Part shown: piece after piece, positions 25,792 through 36,257 of the stretch
Numbering within the stretch: position 1 is the first letter of the stretch
How the letters are laid out: each line of letters starts with the position of its first letter
Assembly (NCBI RefSeq): GCF_000416965.1
Contig: NZ_ATCL01000009.1
Span: 1-64,000, forward strand
Source of the DNA: Exiguobacterium chiriqhucha RW-2
GTDB lineage: Bacteria > Bacillota > Bacilli > Exiguobacteriales > Exiguobacteriaceae
Direction of reading: 5' to 3'
Length of the DNA: 64,000 nt
Program-made: the position numbers and the translations under genes
The notes under the pieces: model-generated
What the model saw: the letters and a program-made list of their open reading frames with translations, nothing else
Told to the model about the DNA's origin: nothing
Database searches by the model: none

Positions 25792-26658
25792 ATTGACAAT
25801 ACGCCGTTTGAAGTCGAGTCCAATCCCGATAAGAAAAGCGAGCAGGACCGCCAAACTGACGTACGCGAGCGGCGCATAGACGGCGGCACCGAGATCGAGC
25901 GCGATCGAGGTGATGACGGCCATATACAACCAGGCGAGTCGGTTAGAGATCTCTTTATCGTGATAGCGATTCGTGAGCGTGGCGCCGAACGGGGCTCCGA
26001 TGAAAGCGCCGATGACCAACGCGAGCGGCGTCACGTAGTCGAGCGACAGCGACGGGAGATAACCGACGAGTCCGCCGAGCGAGATGAACAGGACGGCAGC
26101 CAGGCTCGTTCCGACCCCGTGATGTGTCGAGAATCCAAGCCAACTGACGAGGAGCGGGACGATGATGAAGCCGCCACCGATACCGAGCAGCGCCGACAAC
26201 AGCCCGGCCATCATCCCGATGACGAGGGCGGCAAGCAGCGATGATTTTTTCGGCTTCTGCGGTTTAGATGTTTTCTTTAATAGCGTAACGGCAAAATAAG
26301 ATAGGATAGCCAGATAAAATAGATTGAGCAACCAGTCATACGAGCCCGAGATCGAGAGGACGAGCCGGCTCGACAGCTGCGCCGTGACGGCACCGGCCAA
26401 GCCGACCGTGATGCCTGTCGACCAGGACACGTTGCCGAGCGACGTATGTTTCTTGGCGCCGGACAGGCTCGTCCCGACGACGAATAGGAGCGACGTGGCG
26501 ACGGCCTCGGCCGCCGAATATCCACTAAAGAGCAACACCGGGACGATGATGACCCCGCCGCCGATGCCGAAGAAGCCGGACAAGGCGCCGACGACGGCAC
26601 CGAGCGGGATAAAGAGAAGCGACCACATGACGACCAACTCGTTTCTGTTTAGATTCAC
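25774..26658 (-). CDS. TauE/SafE family membrane permease
   Basis: 294 residues with about eight transmembrane segments in two homologous halves, each containing a glycine-rich FFGIGGGVIIVPVLL or LLGIGGGFIIVPLLV motif, the hallmark of TauE/SafE (DUF81) proteins. Members export sulfite, sulfoacetate or similar organic anions; the substrate here cannot be deduced. The start is uncertain: a GTG at 26658 is used, though its ribosome site GGAGA is too close; ATG at 26628 also fits before the first helix. The gene lies alone between glpF and the divergent uvrB. Confidence 0.85.
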   Translation of the reverse strand: MNLNRNELVVMWSLLFIPLGAVVGALSGFFGIGGGVIIVPVLLFSGYSAAEAVATSLLFVVGTSLSGAKKHTSLGNVSWSTGITVGLAGAVTAQLSSRLVLSISGSYDWLLNLFYLAILSYFAVTLLKKTSKPQKPKKSSLLAALVIGMMAGLLSALLGIGGGFIIVPLLVSWLGFSTHHGVGTSLAAVLFISLGGLVGYLPSLSLDYVTPLALVIGAFIGAPFGATLTNRYHDKEISNRLAWLYMAVITSIALDLGAAVYAPLAYVSLAVLLAFLIGIGLDFKRRIVNQNHFS

Positions 26659-26705
26659 TCTCCATGATAACGAAAAGCGGAACGATTTGGGAAGCGTGTC
26701 AGAAG

Positions 26706-26719
26706 CGAATATTTGTTCG
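26706..26719. promoter_or_regulatory. LexA (SOS) box of uvrBA
   Basis: CGAATATTTGTTCG differs from the Gram-positive LexA consensus CGAACATATGTTCG at two positions and lies 10 bases before the -10 TATAAT (26729-26734). Confidence 0.75.
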
Positions 26720-26728
26720 TGTATGTGA

Positions 26729-26734
26729 TATAAT
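26729..26734 (+). promoter_or_regulatory. -10 element of the uvrBA promoter
   Basis: A perfect TATAAT 39 bases before the uvrB start. The -35 region is occupied by the LexA box. Confidence 0.6.
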
Positions 26735-26772
26735 CAAGCCAATATGCAAGGTAAAGAAAGCGAGGAATATAC

Positions 26773-28749
26773 ATGGATAAGATTAGCGTTCCGTTCGACT
26801 TACATTCAGAATATAAGCCGGCCGGCGACCAACCAGAAGCGATTCGTCAGCTCGTCGAAGGAATCAATCGCGGCGACCGGTATCAGACGTTGCTCGGTGC
26901 GACCGGCACCGGGAAGACGTTCACCGTATCGAACGTCATCCAAGAAGTGAAGAAGCCAACGCTCGTCTTGGCCCACAACAAGACGCTCGCCGGACAGCTT
27001 TACTCCGAGTTCAAAGAGTTCTTCCCGAACAACGCCGTCGAATATTTCGTCAGTTATTACGACTACTACCAGCCGGAGGCGTATGTGCCGTCGACCGATA
27101 CGTTCATCGAGAAAGATGCCTCGATTAACGATGAAATCGATAAACTCCGCCACTCGGCGACATCGGCCTTGTTCGAGCGGGACGACGTCATCATCGTCGC
27201 CTCCGTCTCCTGTATTTACGGTCTCGGTAACCCGGAAGAATATAACAGTCTCGTCTTAAGTCTCCGCGTCGGCAAAGAGATGGGGCGCGACCAGATGCTC
27301 CGCAAACTGATCGACATTCAATATGAACGGAACGATATCGATTTCCAGCGCGGCCGTTTCCGTGTCCGCGGGGATGTCGTCGAGATTTTCCCGGCGTCAC
27401 GTGACGAGCAGTGCTTGCGCGTTGAGTTTTTCGGTGACGAAATCGACCGCATCCGCGAGATGGACCCCCTCACCGGAGAGATTATCGCCGACCGGGAGCA
27501 CGTCTCGATCTTCCCGGCGTCCCACTTCGTCACCCGTGACGAGAAGTTGCAAAAAGCAATCGTCAACATCGAGGCCGAGCTCGAACAACAGCTCGAAAAG
27601 TTCCGCGAAGAAGGCAAACTGCTTGAAGCACAGCGCCTCGAACAACGGACGAACTATGACCTCGAGATGATGCGCGAGATGGGCTACTGTTCAGGCATCG
27701 AGAACTATTCACGTCATTTGAACTTGACGGAGGCAGGGGCGACGCCGTACACGCTCATCGACTACTTCCCGAAAGACTTCTTGCTCATCGCCGATGAGTC
27801 GCACGTGACCCTCCCGCAAGTGCGCGGCATGTACAACGGCGACCAGGCCCGAAAACAAGTGCTCGTCGACCACGGTTTCCGTCTGCCTTCGGCCAAAGAC
27901 AACCGACCACTCAAGTTCGACGAGTTCGAGAAGAAGTTGTCGCAAGCGATCTTCATCTCGGCGACACCGGGTCCTTACGAGCTTGAACATACACCGAACA
28001 TGATCGAACAAATCATCCGGCCGACGGGTCTACTCGACCCGACGATCGAGATTCATCCAATTAAAGGACAGATCGACTACTTGATGGATCAGATTCGCGA
28101 CCGCATCAAACAGGACGAACGCGTCCTCGTGACGACGCTCACGAAAAAGATGGCCGAGGATTTATCGGACTATCTGCGTGAAGCGGGCATCAAGGTCAAC
28201 TATATGCACTCGGAAATCAAGACGCTCGAGCGGATTGAGATTATCCGTGACCTGCGTCTCGGGAAATACGACGTCCTCGTCGGAATCAACTTACTGCGGG
28301 AAGGACTAGACATCCCGGAAGTGAGTCTCGTCACGATTCTAGACGCCGACAAGGAAGGGTTCCTCCGTTCGGACCGATCGCTCATTCAGACGATCGGGCG
28401 GGCGGCGCGGAACTCGAACGGGCACGTCATCTTGTTCGCTGATAAGATGACCGACTCGATGACGCGCGCGATTGAAGAGACCGACCGTCGTCGCTCGATT
28501 CAAGAAGCTTATAATGAAGAACACGGCATCACGCCGCAGACGATCCGTAAAGAAGTACGCGGCGTCATCCGCGCGACGGTCGACGCCGAGGAGGATGTGC
28601 TCGAATCACTCAGCTCGATGAAGCCGGCTGAACGTGAGGAAGCCATCGCCAAGCTAGAAGAAGAAATGAAACAAGCGGCCCGCGACCTCCAGTTCGAACG
28701 GGCGGCCGAATTGCGTGACTTAATCTTGGAGTTGAAGGTAGGGAATTAA
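26773..28749 (+). CDS. uvrB: Excinuclease ABC subunit B
   Basis: 658 residues. UvrB verifies DNA damage delivered by UvrA and recruits UvrC for incision. Seen: Walker [11 protein letters not shown] (~residues 39-48), the beta-hairpin region [12 protein letters not shown], helicase motifs [11 protein letters not shown] and [23 protein letters not shown], and a C-terminal UVR domain (~620-655; [20 protein letters not shown]). Start follows GCGAGGAATATAC. It directly abuts uvrA and has an SOS box upstream. Confidence 0.98.
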   Translation: MDKISVPFDLHSEYKPAGDQPEAIRQLVEGINRGDRYQTLLGATGTGKTFTVSNVIQEVKKPTLVLAHNKTLAGQLYSEFKEFFPNNAVEYFVSYYDYYQPEAYVPSTDTFIEKDASINDEIDKLRHSATSALFERDDVIIVASVSCIYGLGNPEEYNSLVLSLRVGKEMGRDQMLRKLIDIQYERNDIDFQRGRFRVRGDVVEIFPASRDEQCLRVEFFGDEIDRIREMDPLTGEIIADREHVSIFPASHFVTRDEKLQKAIVNIEAELEQQLEKFREEGKLLEAQRLEQRTNYDLEMMREMGYCSGIENYSRHLNLTEAGATPYTLIDYFPKDFLLIADESHVTLPQVRGMYNGDQARKQVLVDHGFRLPSAKDNRPLKFDEFEKKLSQAIFISATPGPYELEHTPNMIEQIIRPTGLLDPTIEIHPIKGQIDYLMDQIRDRIKQDERVLVTTLTKKMAEDLSDYLREAGIKVNYMHSEIKTLERIEIIRDLRLGKYDVLVGINLLREGLDIPEVSLVTILDADKEGFLRSDRSLIQTIGRAARNSNGHVILFADKMTDSMTRAIEETDRRRSIQEAYNEEHGITPQTIRKEVRGVIRATVDAEEDVLESLSSMKPAEREEAIAKLEEEMKQAARDLQFERAAELRDLILELKVGN

Positions 28750-31623
28750 ATGGCTGAAAAGAAAAATGCGATCGTCATCAAAGGGGCGCGCGTCAACAAC
28801 TTGAAAAACATTGATATCGATATTCCACGGGACCAGCTCGTCGTCTTGACGGGCTTGTCCGGTTCCGGTAAATCGTCACTCGCGTTCGACACCATCTACG
28901 CCGAGGGGCAGCGCCGTTACGTCGAGAGTCTATCGGCCTACGCTCGCCAGTTCCTCGGACAGATGGACAAACCGGACGTCGATACGATTGAAGGGCTGAG
29001 CCCAGCCATCTCGATCGACCAGAAGACGACGAGCCGTAACCCGCGCTCGACCGTCGGGACGGTGACGGAAATCTATGACTACTTACGTCTTTTGTTCGCT
29101 CGCATCGGGAAACCGGTCTGTCCGCGTCACGGTATCGAAATCTCGAGCCAGACGATCTCACAGATGGTCGACCAAGTGATGGAGCTTCCGGAGAAGACGC
29201 GCCTGCAAATTTTGGCGCCAATCGTCTCGGGCCGCAAAGGGACGCACGTCAAAGTGTTCGACTCGCTCAAAAAAGAAGGGTTCGTCCGTGTCCGTGTCAA
29301 CGGGGAGACGATTGAACTGACCGATGAGATCGAGCTCGACAAGAATAAGAAACATTCGATTGAAGTCGTCGTCGACCGTCTCGTCGTCCGCGCCGACGTC
29401 GAAGGACGTCTCGCCGACTCGCTCGAGACGGCGCTTCGCCTCGCCGACGGTCGGGCCATCATCGACAAGATGGACGGCACCGAGCTCTTGTTCAGTGAGC
29501 ATCATGCCTGTCCGATTTGCGGGTTCTCGATTGGGGAGCTCGAACCGCGCATGTTCTCGTTCAACTCGCCGTTCGGCGCTTGTCCGACATGTGACGGCCT
29601 CGGCACGAAGCTCGACGTCGATCCGGAACTCGTCATCCCCGATCCGTCGAAGACGCTGAAGGAAGGCGCGGTCGTCGCTTGGCAGCCGACAAGTTCACAA
29701 TATTATCCACAACTGCTCGCCTCGATGTGCAAACACTTCGACATCGACATGGACGTCCCGTTCGAACGGTTATCGAAGCGCGACCAAGATCTCGTCTTGC
29801 ACGGGACGGACGAAGAGTCGTTCCTGTTCCGTTACGAGAATGACTTCGGACAAGTTCGGACGAACACGATCTTCTTCGAAGGGGTGCTCCGCAACATCGA
29901 GCGTCGCTATAAAGAGACGACGTCGGACTATATCCGTGAACAGATGGAGACGTACATGGCGACACACGCCTGTCCGACATGTAGCGGCTACCGGTTGAAA
30001 GAAGAGACGCTCGCCGTCAAAATCACGGGCCACCATATCGGCCAAGTGACGAACTTGTCGGTCGTCAACGCCATCGACCTGTTCGATTCGATCATGACGG
30101 AACTGAGCGAGAAAGATATCGCCATAGCCCGTCTCATCTTGCAAGAGATTTGCGAGCGGCTCAGCTTCTTGAACAACGTCGGTCTCGACTATTTGACGTT
30201 GTCACGCGCCGCTGGGACATTATCGGGCGGAGAAGCGCAACGGATTCGTCTCGCGACGCAAATCGGTTCGCGACTCACAGGCGTGCTCTACGTCCTCGAT
30301 GAACCGTCAATCGGGTTGCATCAACGGGACAACGATCGCTTGATTGCGACGCTCAAACAGATGCGCGATATCGGCAACACGCTCATCGTCGTCGAACACG
30401 ACGAGGACACGATGATGGAGGCCGATTATTTGATCGACATCGGACCGGGCGCCGGGGAGCACGGGGGTCAAGTCATCGCCGCCGGCACACCGAAACAACT
30501 CATGAAAAACAAAAACTCACTGACGGGCCAATACTTGTCCGGTAAGAAGTTCATCCCGCTCCCGGCCGAACGAAAAGTGCCGGATGAGCGCTTCTTGAAA
30601 ATCTTGAAGGCGGAAGAGAACAACTTGAAAGGGGTCGACGTCTCGATCCCGCTCGGTATGTTCATCGCCGTTACCGGTGTGTCCGGTTCCGGGAAGTCGA
30701 CGCTCATCAACGAGATTCTGTATAAATCGCTCGCCCATCACATCAACCGGGCCAAGGCGAAGCCAGGGAAGCATAAGAAGATTGAAGGACTCGACCATAT
30801 CGATAAAGTCATCGATATCGACCAGTCGCCAATCGGACGGACGCCGCGGTCGAACCCGGCGACGTATACCGGCGTATTCGATGATATTCGTGACGTGTTC
30901 GCGTCGACGAACGAGGCGAAGATGCGTGGGTACAAGAAAGGCCGCTTTAGTTTCAACGTCAAGGGCGGACGCTGCGAGGCGTGCCGCGGGGACGGAATCA
31001 TCAAAATCGAGATGCACTTCTTGCCGGACGTCTATGTCCCATGTGAAGTGTGTCACGGAAAACGCTATAACCGTGAGACGCTCGAAGTGAAATACAAAGG
31101 TAAGACGATTGCCGACGTGCTCGATATGACGATCGAGGAAGGGCTCGACTTCTTTGACAAGATTCCGAAAATCAAGCGCAAGATTCAGACGATTTATGAC
31201 GTCGGTCTCGGCTATATGAAACTCGGGCAACCGGCGACGGAACTGTCGGGTGGGGAAGCGCAGCGCGTCAAGCTCGCCTCTGAGCTCCATAAACGTTCGA
31301 CCGGCAAAACGATTTATATTTTGGACGAGCCGACGACGGGACTTCATGTCGATGATATCGCCCGGTTGTTGAAAGTGCTGCAACGCCTCGTCGAGAACGG
31401 GGACACGGTACTCGTCATCGAGCATAACCTCGACGTCATCAAATCGGCCGACTACTTGATCGACCTCGGACCTGAGGGCGGTGACGGTGGCGGTACAATC
31501 GTCGCGACCGGGACTCCGGAAGAAGTCGCTGAAGTGGCAGCCTCGTATACGGGTAAGTATTTGAAGCCGGTGTTAGAACGGGATTCGGCCCGAGCGAAAC
31601 CAAAAGCAGGAAAACGGAAGTAA
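28750..31623 (+). CDS. uvrA: Excinuclease ABC subunit A
   Basis: 957 residues. UvrA dimers scan DNA for bulky lesions and load UvrB. Two ABC ATPase modules are present: first Walker [10 protein letters not shown] (~33-41) and second GVSGSGKST, with signatures [12 protein letters not shown] and [12 protein letters not shown]. Zinc-binding pairs CPIC...CPTC and CEAC...CEVC are intact. The ATG follows the uvrB stop without a gap, so translation is coupled. The operon order is that of B. subtilis, where csbA precedes uvrB; csbA is absent here. Confidence 0.98.
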   Translation: MAEKKNAIVIKGARVNNLKNIDIDIPRDQLVVLTGLSGSGKSSLAFDTIYAEGQRRYVESLSAYARQFLGQMDKPDVDTIEGLSPAISIDQKTTSRNPRSTVGTVTEIYDYLRLLFARIGKPVCPRHGIEISSQTISQMVDQVMELPEKTRLQILAPIVSGRKGTHVKVFDSLKKEGFVRVRVNGETIELTDEIELDKNKKHSIEVVVDRLVVRADVEGRLADSLETALRLADGRAIIDKMDGTELLFSEHHACPICGFSIGELEPRMFSFNSPFGACPTCDGLGTKLDVDPELVIPDPSKTLKEGAVVAWQPTSSQYYPQLLASMCKHFDIDMDVPFERLSKRDQDLVLHGTDEESFLFRYENDFGQVRTNTIFFEGVLRNIERRYKETTSDYIREQMETYMATHACPTCSGYRLKEETLAVKITGHHIGQVTNLSVVNAIDLFDSIMTELSEKDIAIARLILQEICERLSFLNNVGLDYLTLSRAAGTLSGGEAQRIRLATQIGSRLTGVLYVLDEPSIGLHQRDNDRLIATLKQMRDIGNTLIVVEHDEDTMMEADYLIDIGPGAGEHGGQVIAAGTPKQLMKNKNSLTGQYLSGKKFIPLPAERKVPDERFLKILKAEENNLKGVDVSIPLGMFIAVTGVSGSGKSTLINEILYKSLAHHINRAKAKPGKHKKIEGLDHIDKVIDIDQSPIGRTPRSNPATYTGVFDDIRDVFASTNEAKMRGYKKGRFSFNVKGGRCEACRGDGIIKIEMHFLPDVYVPCEVCHGKRYNRETLEVKYKGKTIADVLDMTIEEGLDFFDKIPKIKRKIQTIYDVGLGYMKLGQPATELSGGEAQRVKLASELHKRSTGKTIYILDEPTTGLHVDDIARLLKVLQRLVENGDTVLVIEHNLDVIKSADYLIDLGPEGGDGGGTIVATGTPEEVAEVAASYTGKYLKPVLERDSARAKPKAGKRK

Positions 31624-31689
31624 GGTATAGAAATGATGAGAAACGGGAACATGATTGACGTGTAACCAAATCGAAGGGGGAAACGAACA

Positions 31690-32868
31690 GTGAAACAAGA
31701 AATGCGTGAACTGATTCTCCAGCAAGTGAAAGATGGAAAGCTGACGATTGAAGAGGGCATGACCCAACTCGAGCGACTGGAACGGCTCGAACCTGAGCGC
31801 GTCCAAGCGCTCGAGGAACGTCAAGAGACGGAGAAAGTCGATGCGTATTCGGTCGAGTCGCTCACGACGAAACTGACGTCGGCCGTCGAAGGACTCGTGA
31901 CGAAACTTCGTGACAGCGACTTCACGTTCAGCTCGAACTTCGGACCAGAAGTGACGTATTCGAAATCGTTCCCGTTCACTGGGAAAGACATCTCGCTCGA
32001 CTTGTTCAACGCCTCGGCGACGATTGTCTCGTCCGACAACGACGAGTGCGAACTGATCGTCACGGGCCGTCCGCTCCGTCAACAAGACGCGGATAAGGCG
32101 CTCGAACAGCTCCAGTCGGCGGTCAAGCATTCGGTCATCGGCGACCGTCTCGTCGTGTCGCTCCGTGACAAACTCGTCCGGGCCCACGTCGAATTGTACG
32201 TCCCGCATCATCATTTCGATCACCTGCACGTGCAGACGCTCAACGGGGAAGTCCGCGCGGACGGCCTCGATGTCGAGAGCGTTCGCATCCAGACGGCGAA
32301 CGGCCGGGTCGTGCTCCATGACGTGCACGCCTCAGAGCTGCTCCTCAATACGGGGAACGGCACGGTCGAGGTCGAAGCGGTCGAGTCAGAACTCGTCCAC
32401 GTACGGACCGGCAACGGTGCCGTCATCGTGAACGGGAAATATGACAAGGCGTCGCTCAAGACCGGCAACGGGAATATCCGGGCCGAACTCGCGACGGCCC
32501 GTCCGGCCAAGTTCGAGCTCGTCTCGCTCGCCGGAAACATTCGTCTCGTCTTGCCGCACGGCGTCGAGGTCGAAGGGGAACTCGAGACGAACTTCGGTGG
32601 ACTTCACTGTAACTTGGACGAGCTCGAGTTGATCCGTGACCGGAAAGATGTCGCCCAGCGTCGTCTTGAATTCCTGTCGGGACGCGGTCAGACACCACGC
32701 ATCGAAGTCGAGGCCGGAACACGTACCGGTACAATCGACCTCGAACACGGCTCGCTCCATACGCCGTCGACGTTCCTCGAAGAGGACAAGCACGAGCCGG
32801 TGGAACCGATCGACCCGGTCGACCCGGTCAATCCGGCCGACTTGAACAACCCGTTCCATCAGCAATGA
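31690..32868 (+). CDS. YvlB-like DUF4097 protein
   Basis: 392 residues, GTG start behind AAGGGGG. The N-terminus (~1-50) is a short helical YvlB-type segment (LILQQVKDGKLTIEEGMTQLERL). Then comes a DUF4097 domain made of repeated short strands with T-[AG]-NG turns (QTLNGEVRADGL, QTANGRVVLHD, NTGNGTVEVE, RTGNGAVIVNG, KTGNGNIRAEL), the pattern of a right-handed beta-helix. The C-terminal tail has repeated PVDPVNP. B. subtilis has yvlB in an operon behind uvrA and before hprK; yvlA, yvlC and yvlD are missing here. In that context YvlB family members are associated with envelope stress, so a similar role is possible. Confidence 0.8.
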   Translation: MKQEMRELILQQVKDGKLTIEEGMTQLERLERLEPERVQALEERQETEKVDAYSVESLTTKLTSAVEGLVTKLRDSDFTFSSNFGPEVTYSKSFPFTGKDISLDLFNASATIVSSDNDECELIVTGRPLRQQDADKALEQLQSAVKHSVIGDRLVVSLRDKLVRAHVELYVPHHHFDHLHVQTLNGEVRADGLDVESVRIQTANGRVVLHDVHASELLLNTGNGTVEVEAVESELVHVRTGNGAVIVNGKYDKASLKTGNGNIRAELATARPAKFELVSLAGNIRLVLPHGVEVEGELETNFGGLHCNLDELELIRDRKDVAQRRLEFLSGRGQTPRIEVEAGTRTGTIDLEHGSLHTPSTFLEEDKHEPVEPIDPVDPVNPADLNNPFHQQ

Positions 32869-32873
32869 CCGAC

Positions 32874-32906
32874 AACCCGAAGGCCTCTCGCCTTCGGGTT
32901 TCTTTT
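32874..32906 (+). terminator. Terminator of the DUF4097 gene
   Basis: AACCCGAAGGC pairs perfectly with GCCTTCGGGTT around CTCTC, followed by TCTTTT. Nearly the same stem recurs at 33303-33337. Confidence 0.9.
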
Positions 32907-32931
32907 AACTCTACAGACGAGGAGGGACGGG

Positions 32932-33291
32932 ATGAAGCGATTTGTGTCAACGTACGGATGGATGATGATTGCGGTGCTGTTGCTCGGTGGATGTGACGAC
33001 GAACAGCGCATCGTCAGTGGGAACGAGCCGGCAGGCGACGAAGCGATTGCCATCGCCTGGGCGTATGTGACCGCGCGAAACTGGCAGGAGCCCGCAATCG
33101 ATGCGGGAGCGAGTGCCGAGGTACATCGTGTCACGGTCGATGATGGCTATGAACTGTTGGACGATGCGTATACAGGGACCGAGGCGCTCGCCGTCTCGTT
33201 CGAAGCGGACCCGAACAGTAGCGTCGGCGTCCCGACAATCTTGGTCGCACCGGAGTCGAACACCGTGGTCGGTTATTTGCCGGGCGAATGA
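32932..33291 (+). CDS. Small lipoprotein of unknown function
   Basis: 119 residues. It has a lipoprotein signal with a hydrophobic WMMIAVLLL core and lipobox L-G-G-C, so the mature ~97 residues are probably membrane-anchored outside. The body is acidic, with no recognised domain (AIAIAWAYVTARNWQEPAI, TILVAPESNTVVGYLPGE). GAGGAGGG gives the start. The gene sits between two almost identical terminators and is transcribed on its own or by read-through. Confidence 0.7.
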   Translation: MKRFVSTYGWMMIAVLLLGGCDDEQRIVSGNEPAGDEAIAIAWAYVTARNWQEPAIDAGASAEVHRVTVDDGYELLDDAYTGTEALAVSFEADPNSSVGVPTILVAPESNTVVGYLPGE

Positions 33292-33302
33292 GACACCCAT
33301 GA

Positions 33303-33337
33303 CAAAACCCGAAGGCGAATGCCTCCGGGTTTTTGTC
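33303..33337. terminator. Bidirectional terminator after the small lipoprotein
   Basis: AAACCCGAAGGC pairs with GCCTCCGGGTTT around GAAT, with flanking ACAA/TTGT pairs. It lies between convergent genes. Confidence 0.88.
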
Positions 33338-33340
33338 GTG

Positions 33341-33697
33341 TCATAGATTCATTTGATACTCCATCTGTTCCCAATCCATCATTTGACCGTCATACAGCGT
33401 GAATGAGCCGATGATAAACAGGATAAATAGGACCGGTCCGGCGATAAGCAAGAAGATTCCGAGATACCGCATCTTCTTCGATCGGTTCCAATAGAAGATG
33501 ATGGCGACGATCATCGATAAGAGCGACCCGGACAAGAACAAACCGACGATGTTCAAGATGAACAATAAGAGCACCGTCTCGTTCTTCGTCGCCGCATATT
33601 CGCGCCACATGTCAAATAGTGACTTGACCAAGTAGACGAGCGCCGCGATCCCGACGATAAAAATAAAGACAATGGCAATCCAAAATAGTGAATTCAT
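33341..33697 (-). CDS. Small integral membrane protein of unknown function
   Basis: 118 residues with three strongly hydrophobic helices: ~4-26, ~42-66 and ~77-98. Basic residues (WNRSKKMRY) separate the second and third helices. The C-terminus is short and acidic. GGAGGTGA before the ATG is an excellent ribosome site. I do not recognise the family. It is convergent with the small lipoprotein and divergent from hprK. Confidence 0.75.
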   Translation of the reverse strand: MNSLFWIAIVFIFIVGIAALVYLVKSLFDMWREYAATKNETVLLLFILNIVGLFLSGSLLSMIVAIIFYWNRSKKMRYLGIFLLIAGPVLFILFIIGSFTLYDGQMMDWEQMEYQMNL

Positions 33698-33776
33698 GTG
33701 ATTTCACCTCCCTATTCGTCTATACCCGTTCTACGCAATTGCCACGATTTAGTTTCACCTCTTTTTTTCGACACGC

Positions 33777-33823
33777 TTCGGCTCACTTTCGTTGACACTT
33801 CTCAAGAAGAGCTATGATACAAT
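33777..33823 (+). promoter_or_regulatory. Promoter of hprK-lgt-ppaX-yvoF
   Basis: A perfect -35 TTGACA (33792-33797) is followed by overlapping -10 candidates TATGAT (15-base spacer) and TACAAT (20-base spacer). The 13 bases TTCGGCTCACTTT just upstream recur at the sigL promoter (44834). Confidence 0.65.
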
Positions 33824-33850
33824 AATGAGCGTGAAAGGGGCAGATTACTC

Positions 33851-34789
33851 ATGCAAAATATCGTACGCACGGCTCAACTCGTTGAGCGCTTCAAACTTCA
33901 AGTCATCGCCGGGGAAGAAGGACTTCACCGTCCTGTCGCCACACCGGACCTCAGTCGACCAGGACTCGTCCTTGCCGGCTATTATACCCACTATGCGAAA
34001 AATCGGCTTCAAGTGCTCGGGAAGACCGAGCTCACGTTCTATGCGAGCTTGTCGGAAGAGAGCCGCCGCGAGCGGGCGAAGATTTTATGCACGGAATTGA
34101 CACCGGGCATCCTCATCACGCGCGGCTTCGACATCCCGAAAGAGATTGAACAAGAAGCCGAGGCGGCTAACGTTCCGCTCATGCGCACGAACGCGGTCAC
34201 GACCTCAATCGAGTCACAAATCACAAACTTCCTCGAGATGGAACTCGCACCGATGACGGCGATGCACGGCGTGCTCGTCGACATCTACGGCGTCGGCGTG
34301 CTCATCAAAGGGCAGAGCGGCGTCGGGAAATCCGAGACCGCCCTCGAACTCGTCAAGCGGGGCCACCGTCTCGTCGCTGATGACTCGGTCGAGATTCGCC
34401 AGACCGGGGACCAATTGCTCGTCGGTTCAGCGCCGAAGCTGATTCGCCACTTGCTCGAGATTCGCGGAATCGGCATCATCGACGTCATGACGTTGTTCGG
34501 CGCCGGTGCCGTCCGTTCGCACAAGAAAATCAGCTTGATCATCAACCTCGAGAACTGGGATGCGGGCAAAGTATATGACCGCGTCGGGCTCGATCACAAC
34601 ACGATGAAAATCATCGACAGTGAAGTGCCGATTTTGACGATTCCGGTCCGTCCGGGACGTAACTTGGCCGTCATCGTCGAAGTCGCGGCGATGAACTACC
34701 GTCTGCAGAACATGGGCATCAATACGGCCGAAGAGTTCGCGGAGCGGCTCGCGAACGCCATCCATGACAATGAAGGAGACATGGAATAA
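33851..34789 (+). CDS. hprK: HPr kinase/phosphorylase
   Basis: 312 residues. HprK phosphorylates Ser46 of HPr, and dephosphorylates it, according to glycolytic intermediates; P-Ser-HPr is the co-repressor of CcpA. Seen: N-terminal domain, P-loop GQSGVGKSE (~154-162), the catalytic [13 protein letters not shown] segment, and the signature [26 protein letters not shown] ten bases upstream fixes the start. The lgt start overlaps its stop by one base. The cluster hprK-lgt-(yvoD)-ppaX-yvoF is that of B. subtilis, without yvoD. Confidence 0.97.
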   Translation: MQNIVRTAQLVERFKLQVIAGEEGLHRPVATPDLSRPGLVLAGYYTHYAKNRLQVLGKTELTFYASLSEESRRERAKILCTELTPGILITRGFDIPKEIEQEAEAANVPLMRTNAVTTSIESQITNFLEMELAPMTAMHGVLVDIYGVGVLIKGQSGVGKSETALELVKRGHRLVADDSVEIRQTGDQLLVGSAPKLIRHLLEIRGIGIIDVMTLFGAGAVRSHKKISLIINLENWDAGKVYDRVGLDHNTMKIIDSEVPILTIPVRPGRNLAVIVEVAAMNYRLQNMGINTAEEFAERLANAIHDNEGDME

Positions 34790-35607
34790 TGGTAGAGCCA
34801 ACATTTGACCGCGTCGCGTTTGAGATCGGGTCACTCCCGATTTATTGGTACGGCATGATTATCGCCTTCGGGGCGATGCTCGGCCTCGTTCTCGCCTTGT
34901 TCGAGGCGAAGCGCCTCAATTATGATTCAGAACGGGTCGTCGACGTCATCATCTGGTCGATTCCGATCAGCATCGTTTTCGCCCGGATTTACTACGTCAT
35001 CTTCCAATGGGACTACTATAGTCAGAACCTCGGCCAAATCATCGACATCCGTCAAGGCGGCATCGCCATTCACGGGGCCATCTTCGGGGCGCTGCTCGTC
35101 GTCATCATCTATTGCATGCGCAAGTCGATGTCGTTCTGGAAGATCACGGACATCCTCGCACCGTCGCTCTTGCTCGGACAGGCGGTCGGACGCTGGGGCA
35201 ACTTCATGAACCAAGAGGCGCACGGTGCCGAGACGACGAGTCGTTTCTTGAAAGAGACGCTCTTCCTCCCGGACTGGATCGTCAATCAGATGTATATCGA
35301 CGGGGCCTACTATTTGCCGACGTTCTTATTCGAGAGCGTCTGGAACATCATCGGCGTCATCTTGCTCGTCGTATGGCGTATGGTCGGTAACCCGCCGCGC
35401 GGCTATATCTTCTTGTCGTATCTTGTCTGGTACTCGATCGGTCGCTTCTATATCGAAGGACTGCGGACCGACAGCTTGATGGCCGGTGATCTCCGGACGG
35501 CACAACTCGTCTCGATCGCGATGATCGTGTTCGGTATCTTCATGATGATCGTCCGCCGTAAAGCGAAACGATACGACGACCCTTCAGAGAAAGGACTGTT
35601 TGATTGA
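34789..35607 (+). CDS. lgt: Prolipoprotein diacylglyceryl transferase
   Basis: 272 residues, seven transmembrane helices. Lgt transfers diacylglycerol from phosphatidylglycerol to the lipobox cysteine of prolipoproteins, the first step of lipoprotein maturation; several substrates are encoded in this window. Signature GRWGNFMNQEAHG (~137-149) and the conserved YGMIIAFGAMLGL are visible. One-base overlaps with hprK (TAATG) and ppaX (TGATG) mean the three are translationally coupled. Confidence 0.97.
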   Translation: MVEPTFDRVAFEIGSLPIYWYGMIIAFGAMLGLVLALFEAKRLNYDSERVVDVIIWSIPISIVFARIYYVIFQWDYYSQNLGQIIDIRQGGIAIHGAIFGALLVVIIYCMRKSMSFWKITDILAPSLLLGQAVGRWGNFMNQEAHGAETTSRFLKETLFLPDWIVNQMYIDGAYYLPTFLFESVWNIIGVILLVVWRMVGNPPRGYIFLSYLVWYSIGRFYIEGLRTDSLMAGDLRTAQLVSIAMIVFGIFMMIVRRKAKRYDDPSEKGLFD

Positions 35608-36257
35608 TGGATACACTTCTATTCGATTTGGATGGTACGTTGCTCGATACGAACCCGCTCATCATCGCGAGCTTCCGTCACACGCTCGGGTATTACTTCC
35701 CAAACGAGACGTATCGCGATGAGGACATTTTCCCGTTCATCGGACCGACGCTCGAGAAGTCGTTCAAAGCGCTCAATGAGCCGGAATGGAAAGAGATGCA
35801 GGCGTTCTATCGCAGCTTCAACATCGCCATGCACGACCAACTCGTCGCCGAATATCCGGGTGTGATCGAAGGGTTGTACCGCCTTCACGCCAAAGGATAC
35901 AAGATGGGCGTCGTCACATCGAAAGGCCGTCCCGTCGTCGAGCAAGGCTTGCGTTTGTTCAACATCGACCACTTGTTCGACGTCGTCATCACGGCCGACG
36001 ATGTCGTCCATGAGAAACCGCATGCCGAACCGGTCGAGCTTGCGCTCCGCGCGCTTGGGTCGACGGCGGACCGCGCCGTCATGGTCGGCGATAATGACAC
36101 GGACATTTTCAGCGGCAAGAACGCCGGCACGAAGACGGTCGCCGTCGGCTGGGCGTTGAAAGGCCGCGCGTTTTTAGAAGCGCTCGAGCCTGACGTCATC
36201 ATCGACTCGATGGAACATTTTGAGGCGTGGCTCGACGAGGTTACGGTCCATGCGTAA
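35607..36257 (+). CDS. ppaX: Pyrophosphatase PpaX (HAD family)
   Basis: 216 residues, identical in length to B. subtilis PpaX. HAD hydrolase motif I FDLDGTLLDTN, motif II VVTSKGR, motif III lysine in HEKPHAEPV, and motif IV MVGDNDTDIFSGKNAG. PpaX removes pyrophosphate produced when HprK dephosphorylates P-Ser-HPr, hence its place in this operon. ATG 35607 overlaps the lgt stop by one base. Confidence 0.95.
   Translation: MDTLLFDLDGTLLDTNPLIIASFRHTLGYYFPNETYRDEDIFPFIGPTLEKSFKALNEPEWKEMQAFYRSFNIAMHDQLVAEYPGVIEGLYRLHAKGYKMGVVTSKGRPVVEQGLRLFNIDHLFDVVITADDVVHEKPHAEPVELALRALGSTADRAVMVGDNDTDIFSGKNAGTKTVAVGWALKGRAFLEALEPDVIIDSMEHFEAWLDEVTVHA

Noticed and set aside
30517-31425. 302-codon minus-strand frame opposite uvrA
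   Set aside because: Antisense shadow of a well-supported gene, with no ribosome site or recognisable domain.
32220-32500. Tandem-like repeats in the DUF4097 gene
   Set aside because: They are protein-level T-[AG]-NG beta-helix repeats, expected for the family.
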